Virus record (IMG/VR): IMGVR_UViG_3300042558_002099
Span: 1-26,871 of that record
Reading direction: 5' to 3' (one strand)
Origin: a virus
Length of the DNA stretch: 26,871 nt
Each line of letters begins with the position of its first letter. Position 1 is the first letter of the stretch. Made by a program: the position numbers and the translations under genes. This document shows, in pieces, positions 7,410-14,504 of this stretch. The notes below the pieces were generated by a model, which was not told the DNA's origin, did not search any database, and saw only the letters and a program-made list of their open reading frames with translations.

Positions 7410-7799
7410 TTAAAATGGTAGTTTATCTATAGCTTGTTGCATAGCTTGTTGGTTTTCTACTGGTGCGCTTTGCTGCTGCTGTGGTGCTGTGGTACTGGCT
7501 GCTACTGGCTCAATTTTCCACATATCCAAATTTACAATGTACTTAGTGCTACCATCTTTTTTGTCAACATAGCTGTTGCCCTTTACATTGAACGATACCG
7601 ATACTTGGCTGCCGATTGCGTACTTATCCAACACATCACACTTCGCCTGTACGGCTTGCATTTTGAGTGGATTTGGGTATTCCGTACCGTTTACGTTTTC
7701 TACTGTCATTAAGACAAATTCACGTTTCTTAAACTTATCTGATACCTGTTGTGTTTCAGATTTGGCAATCAGTGTGCCTGTTAGATTAAAGCTACTCAT
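7410..7799 (-). CDS. DUF3127-type OB-fold SSB-like protein (129 aa)
   Basis: The N-terminal 95 residues match the DUF3127 family of Bacteroidota phages, an OB-fold thought to act as a single-strand DNA-binding protein: FNLTGTLIAKSETQQVSDKFKKREFVL is broken here as FNLTGTLIAK and KKREFVLMTV, followed by PLKMQAVQ, GSQVSVSFNVKG and a WKIEP end strand. A Gln/Pro/Ala-rich linker (about 97-122) leads to the tip DKLPF, which resembles the acidic DDDIPF tip that bacterial SSB uses to recruit partners. I infer it coats ssDNA during phage replication and calls in the helicases encoded next to it. It starts after ACAAAACAAACAAT. Confidence 0.85.
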   Translation of the reverse strand: MSSFNLTGTLIAKSETQQVSDKFKKREFVLMTVENVNGTEYPNPLKMQAVQAKCDVLDKYAIGSQVSVSFNVKGNSYVDKKDGSTKYIVNLDMWKIEPVAASTTAPQQQQSAPVENQQAMQQAIDKLPF

Positions 7800-7825
7800 A
7801 TTGTTTGTTTTGTGCCTATTGGCGG

Positions 7826-8014
7826 TTAAATTATTGGTGTTAAAAGTTTTGTTGATACTATAAATAAATTATCGTCTTTTTCTCGGCTTACTTTGCAAAA
7901 CATACCGTCTGCACCCTCATGCATACATACCACCGTTACTACATCCCCCTTACTTGCTACCTTAATTTTGCCTAGTACCTTATCTTCTTTTAGGCGGTAT
8001 CTGTTATTCTCCAT
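7826..8014 (-). CDS. Small hypothetical protein, SH3-like (62 aa)
   Basis: A small, basic, probably all-beta protein. KGDVVTVVCMHEG followed by MFCKVSREKDDNLFIVSTKLL looks like a mini SH3-type barrel with an initial YRLKEDKVLGKI strand. I cannot assign it to a family. It overlaps the 3' end of the gene at 8004 by 11 nt, which indicates translational coupling in the replication transcript. Its stop is 26 nt before the SSB-like gene's start. Confidence 0.6.
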   Translation of the reverse strand: MENNRYRLKEDKVLGKIKVASKGDVVTVVCMHEGADGMFCKVSREKDDNLFIVSTKLLTPII

Positions 8015-8240
8015 CGTCTGTTATTGTTAACTCGGTGTGGTGGTAAGTTGGTATGTCGTGGTCTACTTTCTTTGCAAGGCTAATAAGGTCATTGTCAAGA
8101 TGTACGCTTATTATTGTTTCGTTATCTGCAATCCCTAGAAAGGTTGTTAAATTGTTGTCTGTTAGGAACTTGCATAGCTGCTGATTTGTGTCGAACTTAA
8201 TGTAGCACCTTTGACTGAGTGCTTTGCGAATGTCTATCAT
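8004..8240 (-). CDS. Small hypothetical protein (78 aa)
   Basis: An unrecognised acidic protein with a likely alpha/beta pattern (MIDIRKALSQRCYIKF, then a helix QLCKFLTDNN and strands TFLGIADNETIISVHL). There is no membrane segment. It starts at a TAACATG junction one base after the stop of the DPPY methylase gene and overlaps the next gene by 11 nt, so it is certainly within the same transcript. No function can be inferred. Confidence 0.6.
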   Translation of the reverse strand: MIDIRKALSQRCYIKFDTNQQLCKFLTDNNLTTFLGIADNETIISVHLDNDLISLAKKVDHDIPTYHHTELTITDDGE

Positions 8241-8241
8241 G

Positions 8242-8859
8242 TTAAAATAGTTTTATTTGTTTGGTATGGTTATTAATTCGTTTCATTGCTGCATCAAAGT
8301 ACTCTTTATCCAATTCGCAAGCTGTCAAATCAAATCCGTAATCATGGCAAGCTATTGCGATACTTCCGCTACCTAAATGTGTGTCGAGTATTTTATCACC
8401 CTGTTTTGCGTATTTGTCAAGTAGCCATTTGTAAAGTGCGACTGGTTTTTGTGTGACGTGTACCCTTTCTTCTATTCCTAAATCTTTGTTTAAAGATATT
8501 TTTTTTGAATTTTTATCAAAAGAAGTAAGTGCTAATTCTACATTGCTCATCGTGTGCATTCCGTCCATGTATGGTTTGTGCCAAACTACAAAGCACCTAC
8601 TGTTTGGCAAATGTTCAATGAAGTAATTACCTCCCCAAACTATCCAATTTACCGACACCCTGAATAACTCTTTGAAATATTTTTCGTCAGGAATAAAATC
8701 CCAGTCAGAACCCTTTTTTTGCCACTTCTTTGCCCAAGTTCCACCTTGCGTTAACTTTTCACCCAACCCATACGGAGGGTCAACAATAGCCAAATCGAAA
8801 TACTTATCGGGGTATCGTGCCATTAAAGCCATGTTGTCTTCATTCGTTATTGTCAGCAT
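8242..8859 (-). CDS. DNA methyltransferase, DPPY class-beta type (205 aa)
   Basis: An amino-methyltransferase of the N6_N4_Mtase family with beta motif order: catalytic motif IV DPPY at 27-30, HVTQKP at 134-139 (the usual TQKP segment), and the SAM-binding motif I DTHLGSGS at 159-166 near the C-terminus, followed by CELDKEYFDAA. Motif I carries H where family members often have F/P, which is tolerated. The short length and absence of a restriction gene next to it suggest an orphan phage methylase that marks phage DNA against host nucleases or regulates replication. It overlaps the small upstream gene (8840-9007) by 20 nt. Confidence 0.9.
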   Translation of the reverse strand: MLTITNEDNMALMARYPDKYFDLAIVDPPYGLGEKLTQGGTWAKKWQKKGSDWDFIPDEKYFKELFRVSVNWIVWGGNYFIEHLPNSRCFVVWHKPYMDGMHTMSNVELALTSFDKNSKKISLNKDLGIEERVHVTQKPVALYKWLLDKYAKQGDKILDTHLGSGSIAIACHDYGFDLTACELDKEYFDAAMKRINNHTKQIKLF

Positions 8860-9007
8860 CGGTGTAATTTAGTTTTATTTGTTTAGGTGGATTATTAAGC
8901 AACAACTCCACACGCTTACGATACAATTCTGTTTTCTTAATGTTGCCCTCTGCAAGATAGCGAAGGTACATATTGATGTAGTGTGTTAGGCGTGTGGAGT
9001 AGTCCAT
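8840..9007 (-). CDS. Small basic hypothetical protein (55 aa)
   Basis: This short frame fills the gap between the two methylase genes. Its ATG is 3 nt after the TAA of the DUF4942 methylase gene, and its TGA lies 20 nt inside the next gene. The product is a helical, charged peptide (MDYSTRLTHYINMYLRYL at the start, then KKTELYRKRVELLLNNPPKQ). The position, coupling and helical pattern support it being real. It could be a small partner of either methylase, but no family is recognised. Confidence 0.6.
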   Translation of the reverse strand: MDYSTRLTHYINMYLRYLAEGNIKKTELYRKRVELLLNNPPKQIKLNYTDADNNE

Positions 9008-9010
9008 GTC

Positions 9011-10537
9011 TTACTTTTTTTTGTTTTTCATTCCTTCGGGTAATGGGTAGCCCTTTATTCTTGCTACATGTTGGTTAAAGGTAGCCCACAAATCAGTATC
9101 AATAAACTTGCAATGTACCGTACCTTTTTTGTAACATTTAATCTCGAAAAATCCCCATTTTGTCCACTCACCCCACTGCATCGGTGGTATTACTTTTACG
9201 TTCTTTTTACCCTCTGAAATTAACCTGTCTGCATACGGCTGTGCAATATCTATACTTTCTAAGTAGGGTAAATGACTATGTCTGTTATCCATCAATATCT
9301 TGCCATCAATCTCTATTTTGTAGCGGTGGCTGCCTGCACTATGTAGCGAATACATGTCATCATAGTTTGTGCCTGTGATAAAGCATAAAGCCTTTTGCAA
9401 ATCGTCCATTAACTCCGTTCCTTTGCTACCCCACCTAAATTCTATTTCACCGCTCCAACCCCTGTTAACTCCATAAGGCATGATGAACTTTTCATTTACT
9501 AGGTAGTGGCTGTTAGTTTTCCATCCTTCTACATTATACCTGTTTTCGCTATAGTGTTCTGTTAGTTTGTCGAAAACCTCAATGATAGCCCTATCCATTC
9601 TATTGCCTGTAGTACCTATCACTATTTCTATCATCTTATAGATGTTACGCATAGAGAAAGGTACTTCGCTTTGTTGCTCCACAAACTTATTAATATCACT
9701 CTTTAGCCCTGTAGTAGAATACTTTTGCATATTCATTTTGGTAAATACCCATTGCCACGCTGATTTTTGTAAGTCTTTTTTGAAATCATTGCGCATTACT
9801 GGCAGGCTATCTTTTTGGCATGTAAATGAAAGTTTACTTGTGAAAAATGAACTTGTTAACTCATTCATTTCTGCACCTATCTGTAACTGCTTATCATATA
9901 ACTGTACTGCTGATACATAACGATTAACCAAATCACGTACAAAGTTGTAAGGCATTATGCCATTTCCTTGTGCCTCTGCTGGCTCATCTTCCATAAAAAA
10001 CCCCTCAAATTCTGCTTTGCTTTCACCTTGCTTGTGTATGCGTATTAATCCAACTTTAGTGTAGGTTGTGCGCTCTGCTGTGGTGAACGCTTCGCCTATA
10101 TTGGTGCAACTGCCGTAGGTATCAATAATGGTGCGTAGTTCCTTACGTGTGGCACTGTAGCTGTTGTTGTACGTTTCGTAGTTGCATAGCATTACTATTG
10201 TGCAACCTGCTGGGGCTATTTTGTAAGCGTGTAATATATGCTCATCGCCTCTGCTAAATGGTGGATTGCCAATTATTAAATTAATGTGGCTTATGTCGCT
10301 TGACTGTACGGTCAGGAAATCATCTGAAATTACCTTGCATTTACGCATTAATATGCTACGTAAATCGTTATGTTTCTCACATGATATAACCTGTTTTGCT
10401 CCACTTGATTTCAGGTAGTCAACTATATGACCTGCACCGCCTGAAGGCTCTAGTACTATGCTGCCGTCAATAGTAACACCCATACACATTTGCTCAATTA
10501 CATTGGCTGGCGTAGGGTAAAAGTCTGCATTAAACAT
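9011..10537 (-). CDS. N6-adenine methylase with DUF4942-like C-terminus (508 aa)
   Basis: A class I SAM-dependent methylase with alpha/gamma motif order: YPTP near residue 7, SAM-binding EPSGGAG (30-36), an acidic SCEKH strand end (52-56) and catalytic NPPF (91-94). From about residue 190 to the end it has the extra region typical of DUF4942 proteins (NIYKMIEIVIG, then a NEKFIMPYG segment and EFRWGSKGTELMDDLQKA). The large extension may recognise the target. It sits two genes before the other methylase, so this phage probably modifies its DNA with two specificities. The start is preceded by CTAAACACACAAATAACACAC, the recurring leader. Confidence 0.88.
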   Translation of the reverse strand: MFNADFYPTPANVIEQMCMGVTIDGSIVLEPSGGAGHIVDYLKSSGAKQVISCEKHNDLRSILMRKCKVISDDFLTVQSSDISHINLIIGNPPFSRGDEHILHAYKIAPAGCTIVMLCNYETYNNSYSATRKELRTIIDTYGSCTNIGEAFTTAERTTYTKVGLIRIHKQGESKAEFEGFFMEDEPAEAQGNGIMPYNFVRDLVNRYVSAVQLYDKQLQIGAEMNELTSSFFTSKLSFTCQKDSLPVMRNDFKKDLQKSAWQWVFTKMNMQKYSTTGLKSDINKFVEQQSEVPFSMRNIYKMIEIVIGTTGNRMDRAIIEVFDKLTEHYSENRYNVEGWKTNSHYLVNEKFIMPYGVNRGWSGEIEFRWGSKGTELMDDLQKALCFITGTNYDDMYSLHSAGSHRYKIEIDGKILMDNRHSHLPYLESIDIAQPYADRLISEGKKNVKVIPPMQWGEWTKWGFFEIKCYKKGTVHCKFIDTDLWATFNQHVARIKGYPLPEGMKNKKK

Positions 10538-10554
10538 GTGTGTTATTTGTGTGT

Positions 10555-11094
10555 TTAGTTATAAAATATTAAATCTGATTGCTGTTGTTTAACCTTTGCT
10601 TTGGGTATCGGCTTTCGCTGGTGGATATGGCTTTGTTCTTGTGATTGCTGATACCTTTTATTAAACCTTGCTATGGCATTTTCCGCTTCATTAGGGTACA
10701 CCATTATGCTAGTCTTACTATCTACTATCACCCTTACTTTTTGCGGTCTATTTTGCTCTGCTATTACTATCCCCTCTTTAGTTTCAATCCGTTGTAGTGC
10801 TTTATCCTTAGCAGCCAAACTACACTCCATCGTTTGTACTACCTTTGTTCTTTTTGGTTTTGGTGGTGCAATGTTACGGCTTTTAATTGGTGTTGTTGTT
10901 TTTTCTTTTGGGTCGGGAAAATCACGATACTTTAGTTGACCGTTGTGTGTCATCCACTTTTTATTTCTGTATGGTAAGGTGTCCGCAAACTTATACAGTG
11001 TGGCAATCTTTTTGTAACTACCTTCCCCGATGTGTTCCATTACATGATATGCGTTACGTGCCGCCTTTACTTTAAAGTGTCCAATTTTAGGCAT
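10555..11094 (-). CDS. Hypothetical basic protein (179 aa)
   Basis: No family is recognised. Residues 1-65 look folded (KIGHFKVKAARNAYHVMEHIGEG, then a YKFADTLPYRNKKW region). A Lys/Pro-rich linker with KPKRTK follows (about 66-85), then a second folded part with QKVRVIVDSKTSIMVYPNEAENAIARFNK (about 117-145), and a Gln/Lys-rich tail. The high basic content and its place between DNA-handling genes suggest nucleic-acid binding, but this is inference. It overlaps the gene at 11087 by 8 nt. Confidence 0.6.
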   Translation of the reverse strand: MPKIGHFKVKAARNAYHVMEHIGEGSYKKIATLYKFADTLPYRNKKWMTHNGQLKYRDFPDPKEKTTTPIKSRNIAPPKPKRTKVVQTMECSLAAKDKALQRIETKEGIVIAEQNRPQKVRVIVDSKTSIMVYPNEAENAIARFNKRYQQSQEQSHIHQRKPIPKAKVKQQQSDLIFYN

Positions 11095-11479
11095 TTTGAT
11101 TAGATTTTAGTTGTTCGTTAAATATTTCTTGTAGCACTTTAGTTACTTCAGCTACATTTTTTACACCCGAAATAAAGTCAAGTAATAGCCCGATATCTTC
11201 TATTCGTTCGCTTGTATAATCTTGTTCTAGTACATGCCAACTATCACTATTGCCAAATAACTTTAATTCGGTTCTTATGATTTCCATTGCGCTTATTTGT
11301 CTGCTTATAGCTTTTTTCAAATCATCTGTACCAGTTCTTTTACTTTCAATTAGGTATGGATTAAGTCGCAATGATTCAAGCGTATAAGATGCAATAGTGT
11401 TAAGGTATAGTATTCGTCTAAGGTCATTCATTAAGTCATCAAATGCTATTTCTGCGTATGTTCTTTTTGTGGGAGTCAT
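11087..11479 (-). CDS. Hypothetical helical protein (130 aa)
   Basis: A mostly helical, soluble protein with regular charged and hydrophobic spacing (MTPTKRTYAEIAFDDLMNDL at the start; DLKKAISRQISAMEIIRTEL; ERIEDIGLLLDFISGV; EVTKVLQEIFNEQLK). It might oligomerise. It overlaps the DnaA-like gene by 4 nt (ATGA junction), so it is likely translated with it and could be its partner. No domain is recognised. Confidence 0.6.
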   Translation of the reverse strand: MTPTKRTYAEIAFDDLMNDLRRILYLNTIASYTLESLRLNPYLIESKRTGTDDLKKAISRQISAMEIIRTELKLFGNSDSWHVLEQDYTSERIEDIGLLLDFISGVKNVAEVTKVLQEIFNEQLKSNQNA

Positions 11480-11826
11480 TTTTGTAAGTTTAGCTGTGTG
11501 TTAATTGCTGATATATTGTACTTCATTTCGTCATCGTTTTGCAGTAACCTTTCAACCTTATTTAGTGCATGTATTACGCTTGTATGGTCTTTCTTATTGT
11601 ACATATTGGTAATCGCTTGCAATGTCATTCCTGTAGTGCGCAAATAGTACCAAATTAAGTGCCTACATTCTGTAATATTGTATCGTCTGCTACCTGTCTT
11701 CACTTGCTCAATAGTCACCTTAAAATGGCTGCAAACTACTTGTTCTATTCGTTCAACTGTTAGCACTCCTTTGTATTTGCGCTCCAACCAAAACTGCTCT
11801 TCTATGTATTTTGCTGTTATTATCAT
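11476..11826 (-). CDS. DnaA domain-IV-only protein (116 aa)
   Basis: Residues about 22-90 match the C-terminal DNA-binding domain of DnaA (Bac_DnaA_C): VERIEQVVCSHFKVT, a TGSRRYNITECRHLIWYYLR helix pair, MTLQAITNMYNKK, and the box-recognising signature DHTSVIHALNKV. There is no AAA+ ATPase domain. Such stand-alone domains could bind an origin or compete with host DnaA. I chose the ATG at 11826 because it lies 7 nt after the preceding stop in a TAACATG context; an ATG 27 nt upstream would overlap the preceding gene by 20 nt. It overlaps the next gene by 4 nt. Confidence 0.88.
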   Translation of the reverse strand: MIITAKYIEEQFWLERKYKGVLTVERIEQVVCSHFKVTIEQVKTGSRRYNITECRHLIWYYLRTTGMTLQAITNMYNKKDHTSVIHALNKVERLLQNDDEMKYNISAINTQLNLQK

Positions 11827-11833
11827 GTTAGGG

Positions 11834-12325
11834 TTATTTAAGTGTAACTGCAATAGATGTAGTAGATGTTTTGATTGGTTTTAGTAGTGTAGACACTTCT
11901 CCTGTGGCACTGTCCACTATATCCAATCCACTAGGCGGTAATGATTTTAAAAACTCCTCACGTTCCTTTATCTTGGCTTTTAGTTCTGCCATTTCTGCAT
12001 ACAACCCATCAATCACGCTATCTCCACAATGTGCAAAATCATACTTCGTTCCTACCTCTTGAATACGAAAATTAGCGTTATGCAAATCAAAGTTTTTACC
12101 ATGCTTTGCGGCTTGGGTAAGTAGCATTTCCTTGTACTCTTTATCCTCTGATAGTTCCTTAATCAAAGCCTCTGTATTCTTTACCTGTAAATGCACCTTT
12201 AATGGGTCTGTAATGCCGTCTTTTAGGCTGTTTATTACCGAACGTACAAATGATGTACGCTCGGCTTTGGTGGTTTCAAATAGGCTTAAAATTGATGTTG
12301 CTGATAATTCGTTATTTGTGTGCAT
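11834..12325 (-). CDS. Coiled-coil phage protein next to Sak4-like ATPase (163 aa)
   Basis: A mainly helical protein with a charged coiled-coil stretch near residues 108-130 (YAEMAELKAKIKEREEFLKS). The C-terminal 30 residues are low-complexity Ser/Thr-rich. The N-terminal half (LSLFETTKAERTSFVRSVIN...) is helical. It starts inside the end of the Sak4-like gene (14-nt overlap), so the two are translationally coupled. Phages often put an accessory protein beside their annealing ATPase, which makes a recombination role likely, but the sequence alone does not name a family. Confidence 0.65.
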   Translation of the reverse strand: MHTNNELSATSILSLFETTKAERTSFVRSVINSLKDGITDPLKVHLQVKNTEALIKELSEDKEYKEMLLTQAAKHGKNFDLHNANFRIQEVGTKYDFAHCGDSVIDGLYAEMAELKAKIKEREEFLKSLPPSGLDIVDSATGEVSTLLKPIKTSTTSIAVTLK

Positions 12326-13148
12326 TTAGTATAGTTTGTTTGCGTTCTGAAAATAGTTGTTTCATATCATCACTAAGGTCTGTATTTGCTGCAAATAGCA
12401 TGGATAAACCTTCGATTGTGTTGCATCGTTGTATCTTTTGTTCTAGTGTTACTTCAGGTAGTATCACACCACTATTACACCACTCTAGTATCATTCTGCC
12501 AGTTTCCTCACTTGGCATAAATGGAATATTTGCATCGAATAAACCTGTACGGTCTTTGCTAACTGTTGCACTGTGTTTTGTGTCAAGTTCTAAGTTACAA
12601 GTCAACTCGTATTCAAAACCTTCTCTAGTAACCTCTTTTAGTCCTACTTTTTGCGGTACTTTTTTCCCATTCACATCTACTAACTCATAATCAGTCTTAC
12701 GCCTAACGGTGGTAATCATGTGGCAAGGGGACTGTAAAATTGCATCTAGGAAAGCCTGATGACGTGGGGTAATCTTAGCCCAGTTAGTGTAGCTGTTACC
12801 AGTCATACTATTGGATATTTCTAATATACCGCCTTTACCGTCCCACTCATGTGTAATGCTATCTACTATAATAACTTCCATACCAGCATTTTCACATTCC
12901 TTAATGGCGGTTATATACTTTTCGGGTGTATATGGTGCTGTAAGTGATAACACGCTGTAATCCCCTAAATGTGCGTAAAGGTCGGCACTGCCATTTTCAG
13001 TATCTATGATAGCTACCTTTGACAAGTCGCCACCTGCTAATCCTTTAGCGATAAGTATAGCACTGAATGTTTTACCACCACCGCTTACGGCTGATAGTCC
13101 TAATCTGATTTTAGCCTTTTGTCTTGTGGCTTTTCTTAATGTACTCAT
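12312..13148 (-). CDS. Sak4-like RecA-fold annealing ATPase (278 aa)
   Basis: A RecA-fold P-loop ATPase of the AAA_24/Sak4 kind. Walker A SGGGKTF lies at 22-28, IIDTENGSA at 47-55 is the usual second motif, Walker B VIIVDS at 92-97 is followed by THEWDGKGG, and a polar HMITTVRRKTDYE strand end resembles sensor motifs. There is no N-terminal extension. Sak4 proteins promote single-strand annealing with an SSB partner, matching the OB-fold gene further down the transcript. A promoter (13177-13207) and the leader CTAAACACACAAACAC lie directly before it, so it can be expressed separately from the upstream small genes. Confidence 0.88.
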   Translation of the reverse strand: MSTLRKATRQKAKIRLGLSAVSGGGKTFSAILIAKGLAGGDLSKVAIIDTENGSADLYAHLGDYSVLSLTAPYTPEKYITAIKECENAGMEVIIVDSITHEWDGKGGILEISNSMTGNSYTNWAKITPRHQAFLDAILQSPCHMITTVRRKTDYELVDVNGKKVPQKVGLKEVTREGFEYELTCNLELDTKHSATVSKDRTGLFDANIPFMPSEETGRMILEWCNSGVILPEVTLEQKIQRCNTIEGLSMLFAANTDLSDDMKQLFSERKQTILNAHK

Positions 13149-13176
13149 GTGTTTGTGTGTTTAGTTTAACGATGTG

Positions 13177-13207
13177 TAAATGTACAAAATGTTATTTGAA
13201 TTTCAAA
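13177..13207 (-). promoter_or_regulatory. Promoter for the Sak4-like gene
   Basis: On the - strand TTTG (13207-13204) is followed after exactly 19 nt by TACATTTA (13184-13177), one base from the Bacteroidota consensus TTTG-N19-TAnnTTTG. It overlaps the last codons of the preceding gene and lies 29 nt before the ATG at 13148. It should give an extra transcript start for the recombination genes. Confidence 0.75.
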
Positions 13208-13572
13208 GTAACTTGTATCTCTTTACCACATTTATTTTTACTTGCTATGTTGTGGGCTTTCCAGTTGTTAGGTCGTTTAAGTAGCTGGTGAACTGTGCTG
13301 CTATGTTTGCCCCAAATTGCGGATAGCTCTTTGATGTTGAATGTTAGGTCTAGGTCGGCAAATAGTATATGGTCGGTTACTTCGTTAGGTTTGGTGAAAA
13401 TATACAAATACGTGCTATCATCCAGCCATAAACACACACAATCATTATCAGCATTAAACGGTAATGCTGGTTCTTGCTCCATGTAATCTAGTACTTGCGT
13501 TAAAAAATTGCGCTGCTCGATTGATGTGGTAACTATTGTTAATTTGTTTTCGATTGCTTTGAAAATGTGCAT
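13192..13572 (-). CDS. Putative DNA-binding (HTH-like) protein (126 aa)
   Basis: Residues about 77-113 (FNIKELSAIWGKHSSTVHQLLKR, here split as FNIKELSAIWG and KHSSTVHQLLK) have the spacing of a helix-turn-helix: helix, short turn, then a recognition helix with S-S-T-V-H-Q. The N-terminal 75 residues are alpha/beta with an acidic patch (NADNDCVCLWLDD). No family name is certain. It sits at the head of the recombination genes, and the promoter of the Sak4-like gene overlaps its 3' end, so it could regulate this transcript. A small gene overlaps its start by 34 nt. Confidence 0.6.
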   Translation of the reverse strand: MHIFKAIENKLTIVTTSIEQRNFLTQVLDYMEQEPALPFNADNDCVCLWLDDSTYLYIFTKPNEVTDHILFADLDLTFNIKELSAIWGKHSSTVHQLLKRPNNWKAHNIASKNKCGKEIQVTLKFK

Positions 13573-13682
13573 TTTAGTTGGTTTAAAAAGTTGGCTAAAA
13601 GATTAGTGTACTTGCGTTTATTGCGTCTTGCGGTATGGTAGTGGAATGTTACAAATAGGTCGTGTTTGCGTTTACGTGTCAT
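13539..13682 (-). CDS. Small basic protein (47 aa)
   Basis: This frame starts at an ATGA junction with the preceding tiny gene and runs 34 nt into the start of the next one. The product is strongly basic (MTRKRKHDLF, then HTARRNKRKYTNLL), as expected for a nucleic-acid-binding peptide. The overlap at both ends is typical of this transcript and is the main support. No homologue is recognised, and the codon pattern cannot prove it. Confidence 0.45.
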   Translation of the reverse strand: MTRKRKHDLFVTFHYHTARRNKRKYTNLLANFLNQLKCTFSKQSKTN

Positions 13683-13765
13683 GTTGTGGCGTTTTTTAGT
13701 AGGTAAATAATTCCGATTAGTGCCATTACGGTGTAGGCTATTAGTTCTATGTTTTGCGGTATCAT
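13679..13765 (-). CDS. Membrane micropeptide (28 aa)
   Basis: A 28-residue frame begins at a TAACATG junction and ends in an ATGA overlap with the next gene. It contains one hydrophobic segment (ELIAYTVMALIGIIYLL) and a short polar end. Its position in a chain of coupled small genes supports it; its size makes it uncertain. Confidence 0.4.
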   Translation of the reverse strand: MIPQNIELIAYTVMALIGIIYLLKNATT

Positions 13766-13766
13766 G

Positions 13767-13922
13767 TTAGTATATATCTGTTTCGTCAAAAATATTGTGT
13801 TGTTTTTTGCGCTTAGTAGTGGTTATGCTTTCTCTCACAATCATAACGAATACCATTACTACTACTATTGCAGCAATAATTAGTGCGCTGTCTGCCGTTG
13901 TTGGGTTCTTTGGGTCTAACAT
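13767..13922 (-). CDS. Small single-pass membrane protein (51 aa)
   Basis: The ATG overlaps the stop of the preceding gene by 7 nt. The peptide has a polar N-terminus (MLDPKNPTTADS), one clear membrane segment of about 18 residues (ALIIAAIVVVMVFVMIV) and a basic, then acidic, cytoplasmic-looking tail (TTTKRKKQ, then DETD). The order is that of a real single-pass inner-membrane peptide. The function is unknown; superinfection exclusion or membrane anchoring of the replication apparatus are possible roles. Confidence 0.55.
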   Translation of the reverse strand: MLDPKNPTTADSALIIAAIVVVMVFVMIVRESITTTKRKKQHNIFDETDIY

Positions 13923-14158
13923 CCTTCAACTGAATTTAAAGGGTTAGATAATAACGTTTCTGCTGTACCTGCGATTGCGACAACTTCATAAGGTGGCGTG
14001 TTTTGCGTACCTCTTATAATACGCTCGTAGCCCTCAATTAGTTGCATTTTATCGGCTATCATTTCCTTTTGATAGGCTTGTACCAGTTGCAGAAATTCAA
14101 TCCCTGTATTAGTAGGTAATTGGTCTGCGAAATCGAGTAGTTTTTTTAGTGCGCTCAT
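13916..14158 (-). CDS. Hypothetical helical protein (80 aa)
   Basis: A small helical protein (MSALKKLLDFADQLP, then a long helix FLQLVQAYQKEMIADKMQL) followed by a less structured tail. No domain is recognised. It starts after the A-rich leader AAACCAAACAAA and overlaps the small membrane-protein gene by 7 nt. It lies among the first genes transcribed from the promoter at 14505-14535. Confidence 0.55.
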   Translation of the reverse strand: MSALKKLLDFADQLPTNTGIEFLQLVQAYQKEMIADKMQLIEGYERIIRGTQNTPPYEVVAIAGTAETLLSNPLNSVEGC

Positions 14159-14169
14159 TTTGTTTGGTT

Positions 14170-14331
14170 TTAGTCTTCTGTTGAATATTCGTTTACAATT
14201 TGTTTTGCTAATTTCAGTAGCTTATATCTGTACTCTTTTTCACTGTCGTTTTTTGGCTCTTCAAAGTGTTCGTAACAGTCTAGTAAATCGTTGTAGGTAT
14301 TCTCAAACCTACAGTATGCCATGTTTGCCAT
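14170..14331 (-). CDS. Small acidic hypothetical protein (53 aa)
   Basis: The frame is open from 14391, but I chose the ATG at 14331 because AAAAACAACACA stands directly before it and it avoids overlap with the acidic gene at 14354. The peptide is helical and acidic (ENTYNDLLDCYEHFEEPKND, then a basic helix YRYKLLKLAKQIVNEY). It is not recognised. Confidence 0.5.
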   Translation of the reverse strand: MANMAYCRFENTYNDLLDCYEHFEEPKNDSEKEYRYKLLKLAKQIVNEYSTED

Positions 14332-14353
14332 TGTGTTGTTTTTATCGGTTAAA

Positions 14354-14482
14354 TTAATTATCTGTGTCTTCGTAATCGTCATCATCGTCATTTGGCTGTG
14401 GCTTCATGCCGTATTGTTCTGACTGTCTGAAATCGTACGGAATAATCTCCGCTACTATTGTGTTTTGTGTTTCTTTTGTCAT
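14354..14482 (-). CDS. First gene of replication transcript, acidic-tail peptide (42 aa)
   Basis: This is the first frame behind the strong promoter at 14505-14535; its ATG is 22 nt after the -7 box, with leader ACATTAAACGATAAAAAC. The peptide has a mixed N-terminus (MTKETQNTIVAEIIPYDF) and ends in a strongly acidic tail (NDDDDDYEDTDN). Acidic tails of this type are common in DNA-mimic inhibitors and in partner-binding tips, but at 42 residues no claim is possible. Its position directly behind the promoter is the main support. Confidence 0.5.
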   Translation of the reverse strand: MTKETQNTIVAEIIPYDFRQSEQYGMKPQPNDDDDDYEDTDN

Positions 14483-14504
14483 GTTTTTATCGTTTAATGT
14501 TTAG

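Noticed and set aside
12250-12690. 146-codon frame on the + strand
   Set aside because: It lies antisense to the Sak4-like and coiled-coil genes, has no domain, and has a Cys/Ser-rich composition typical of a shadow frame.
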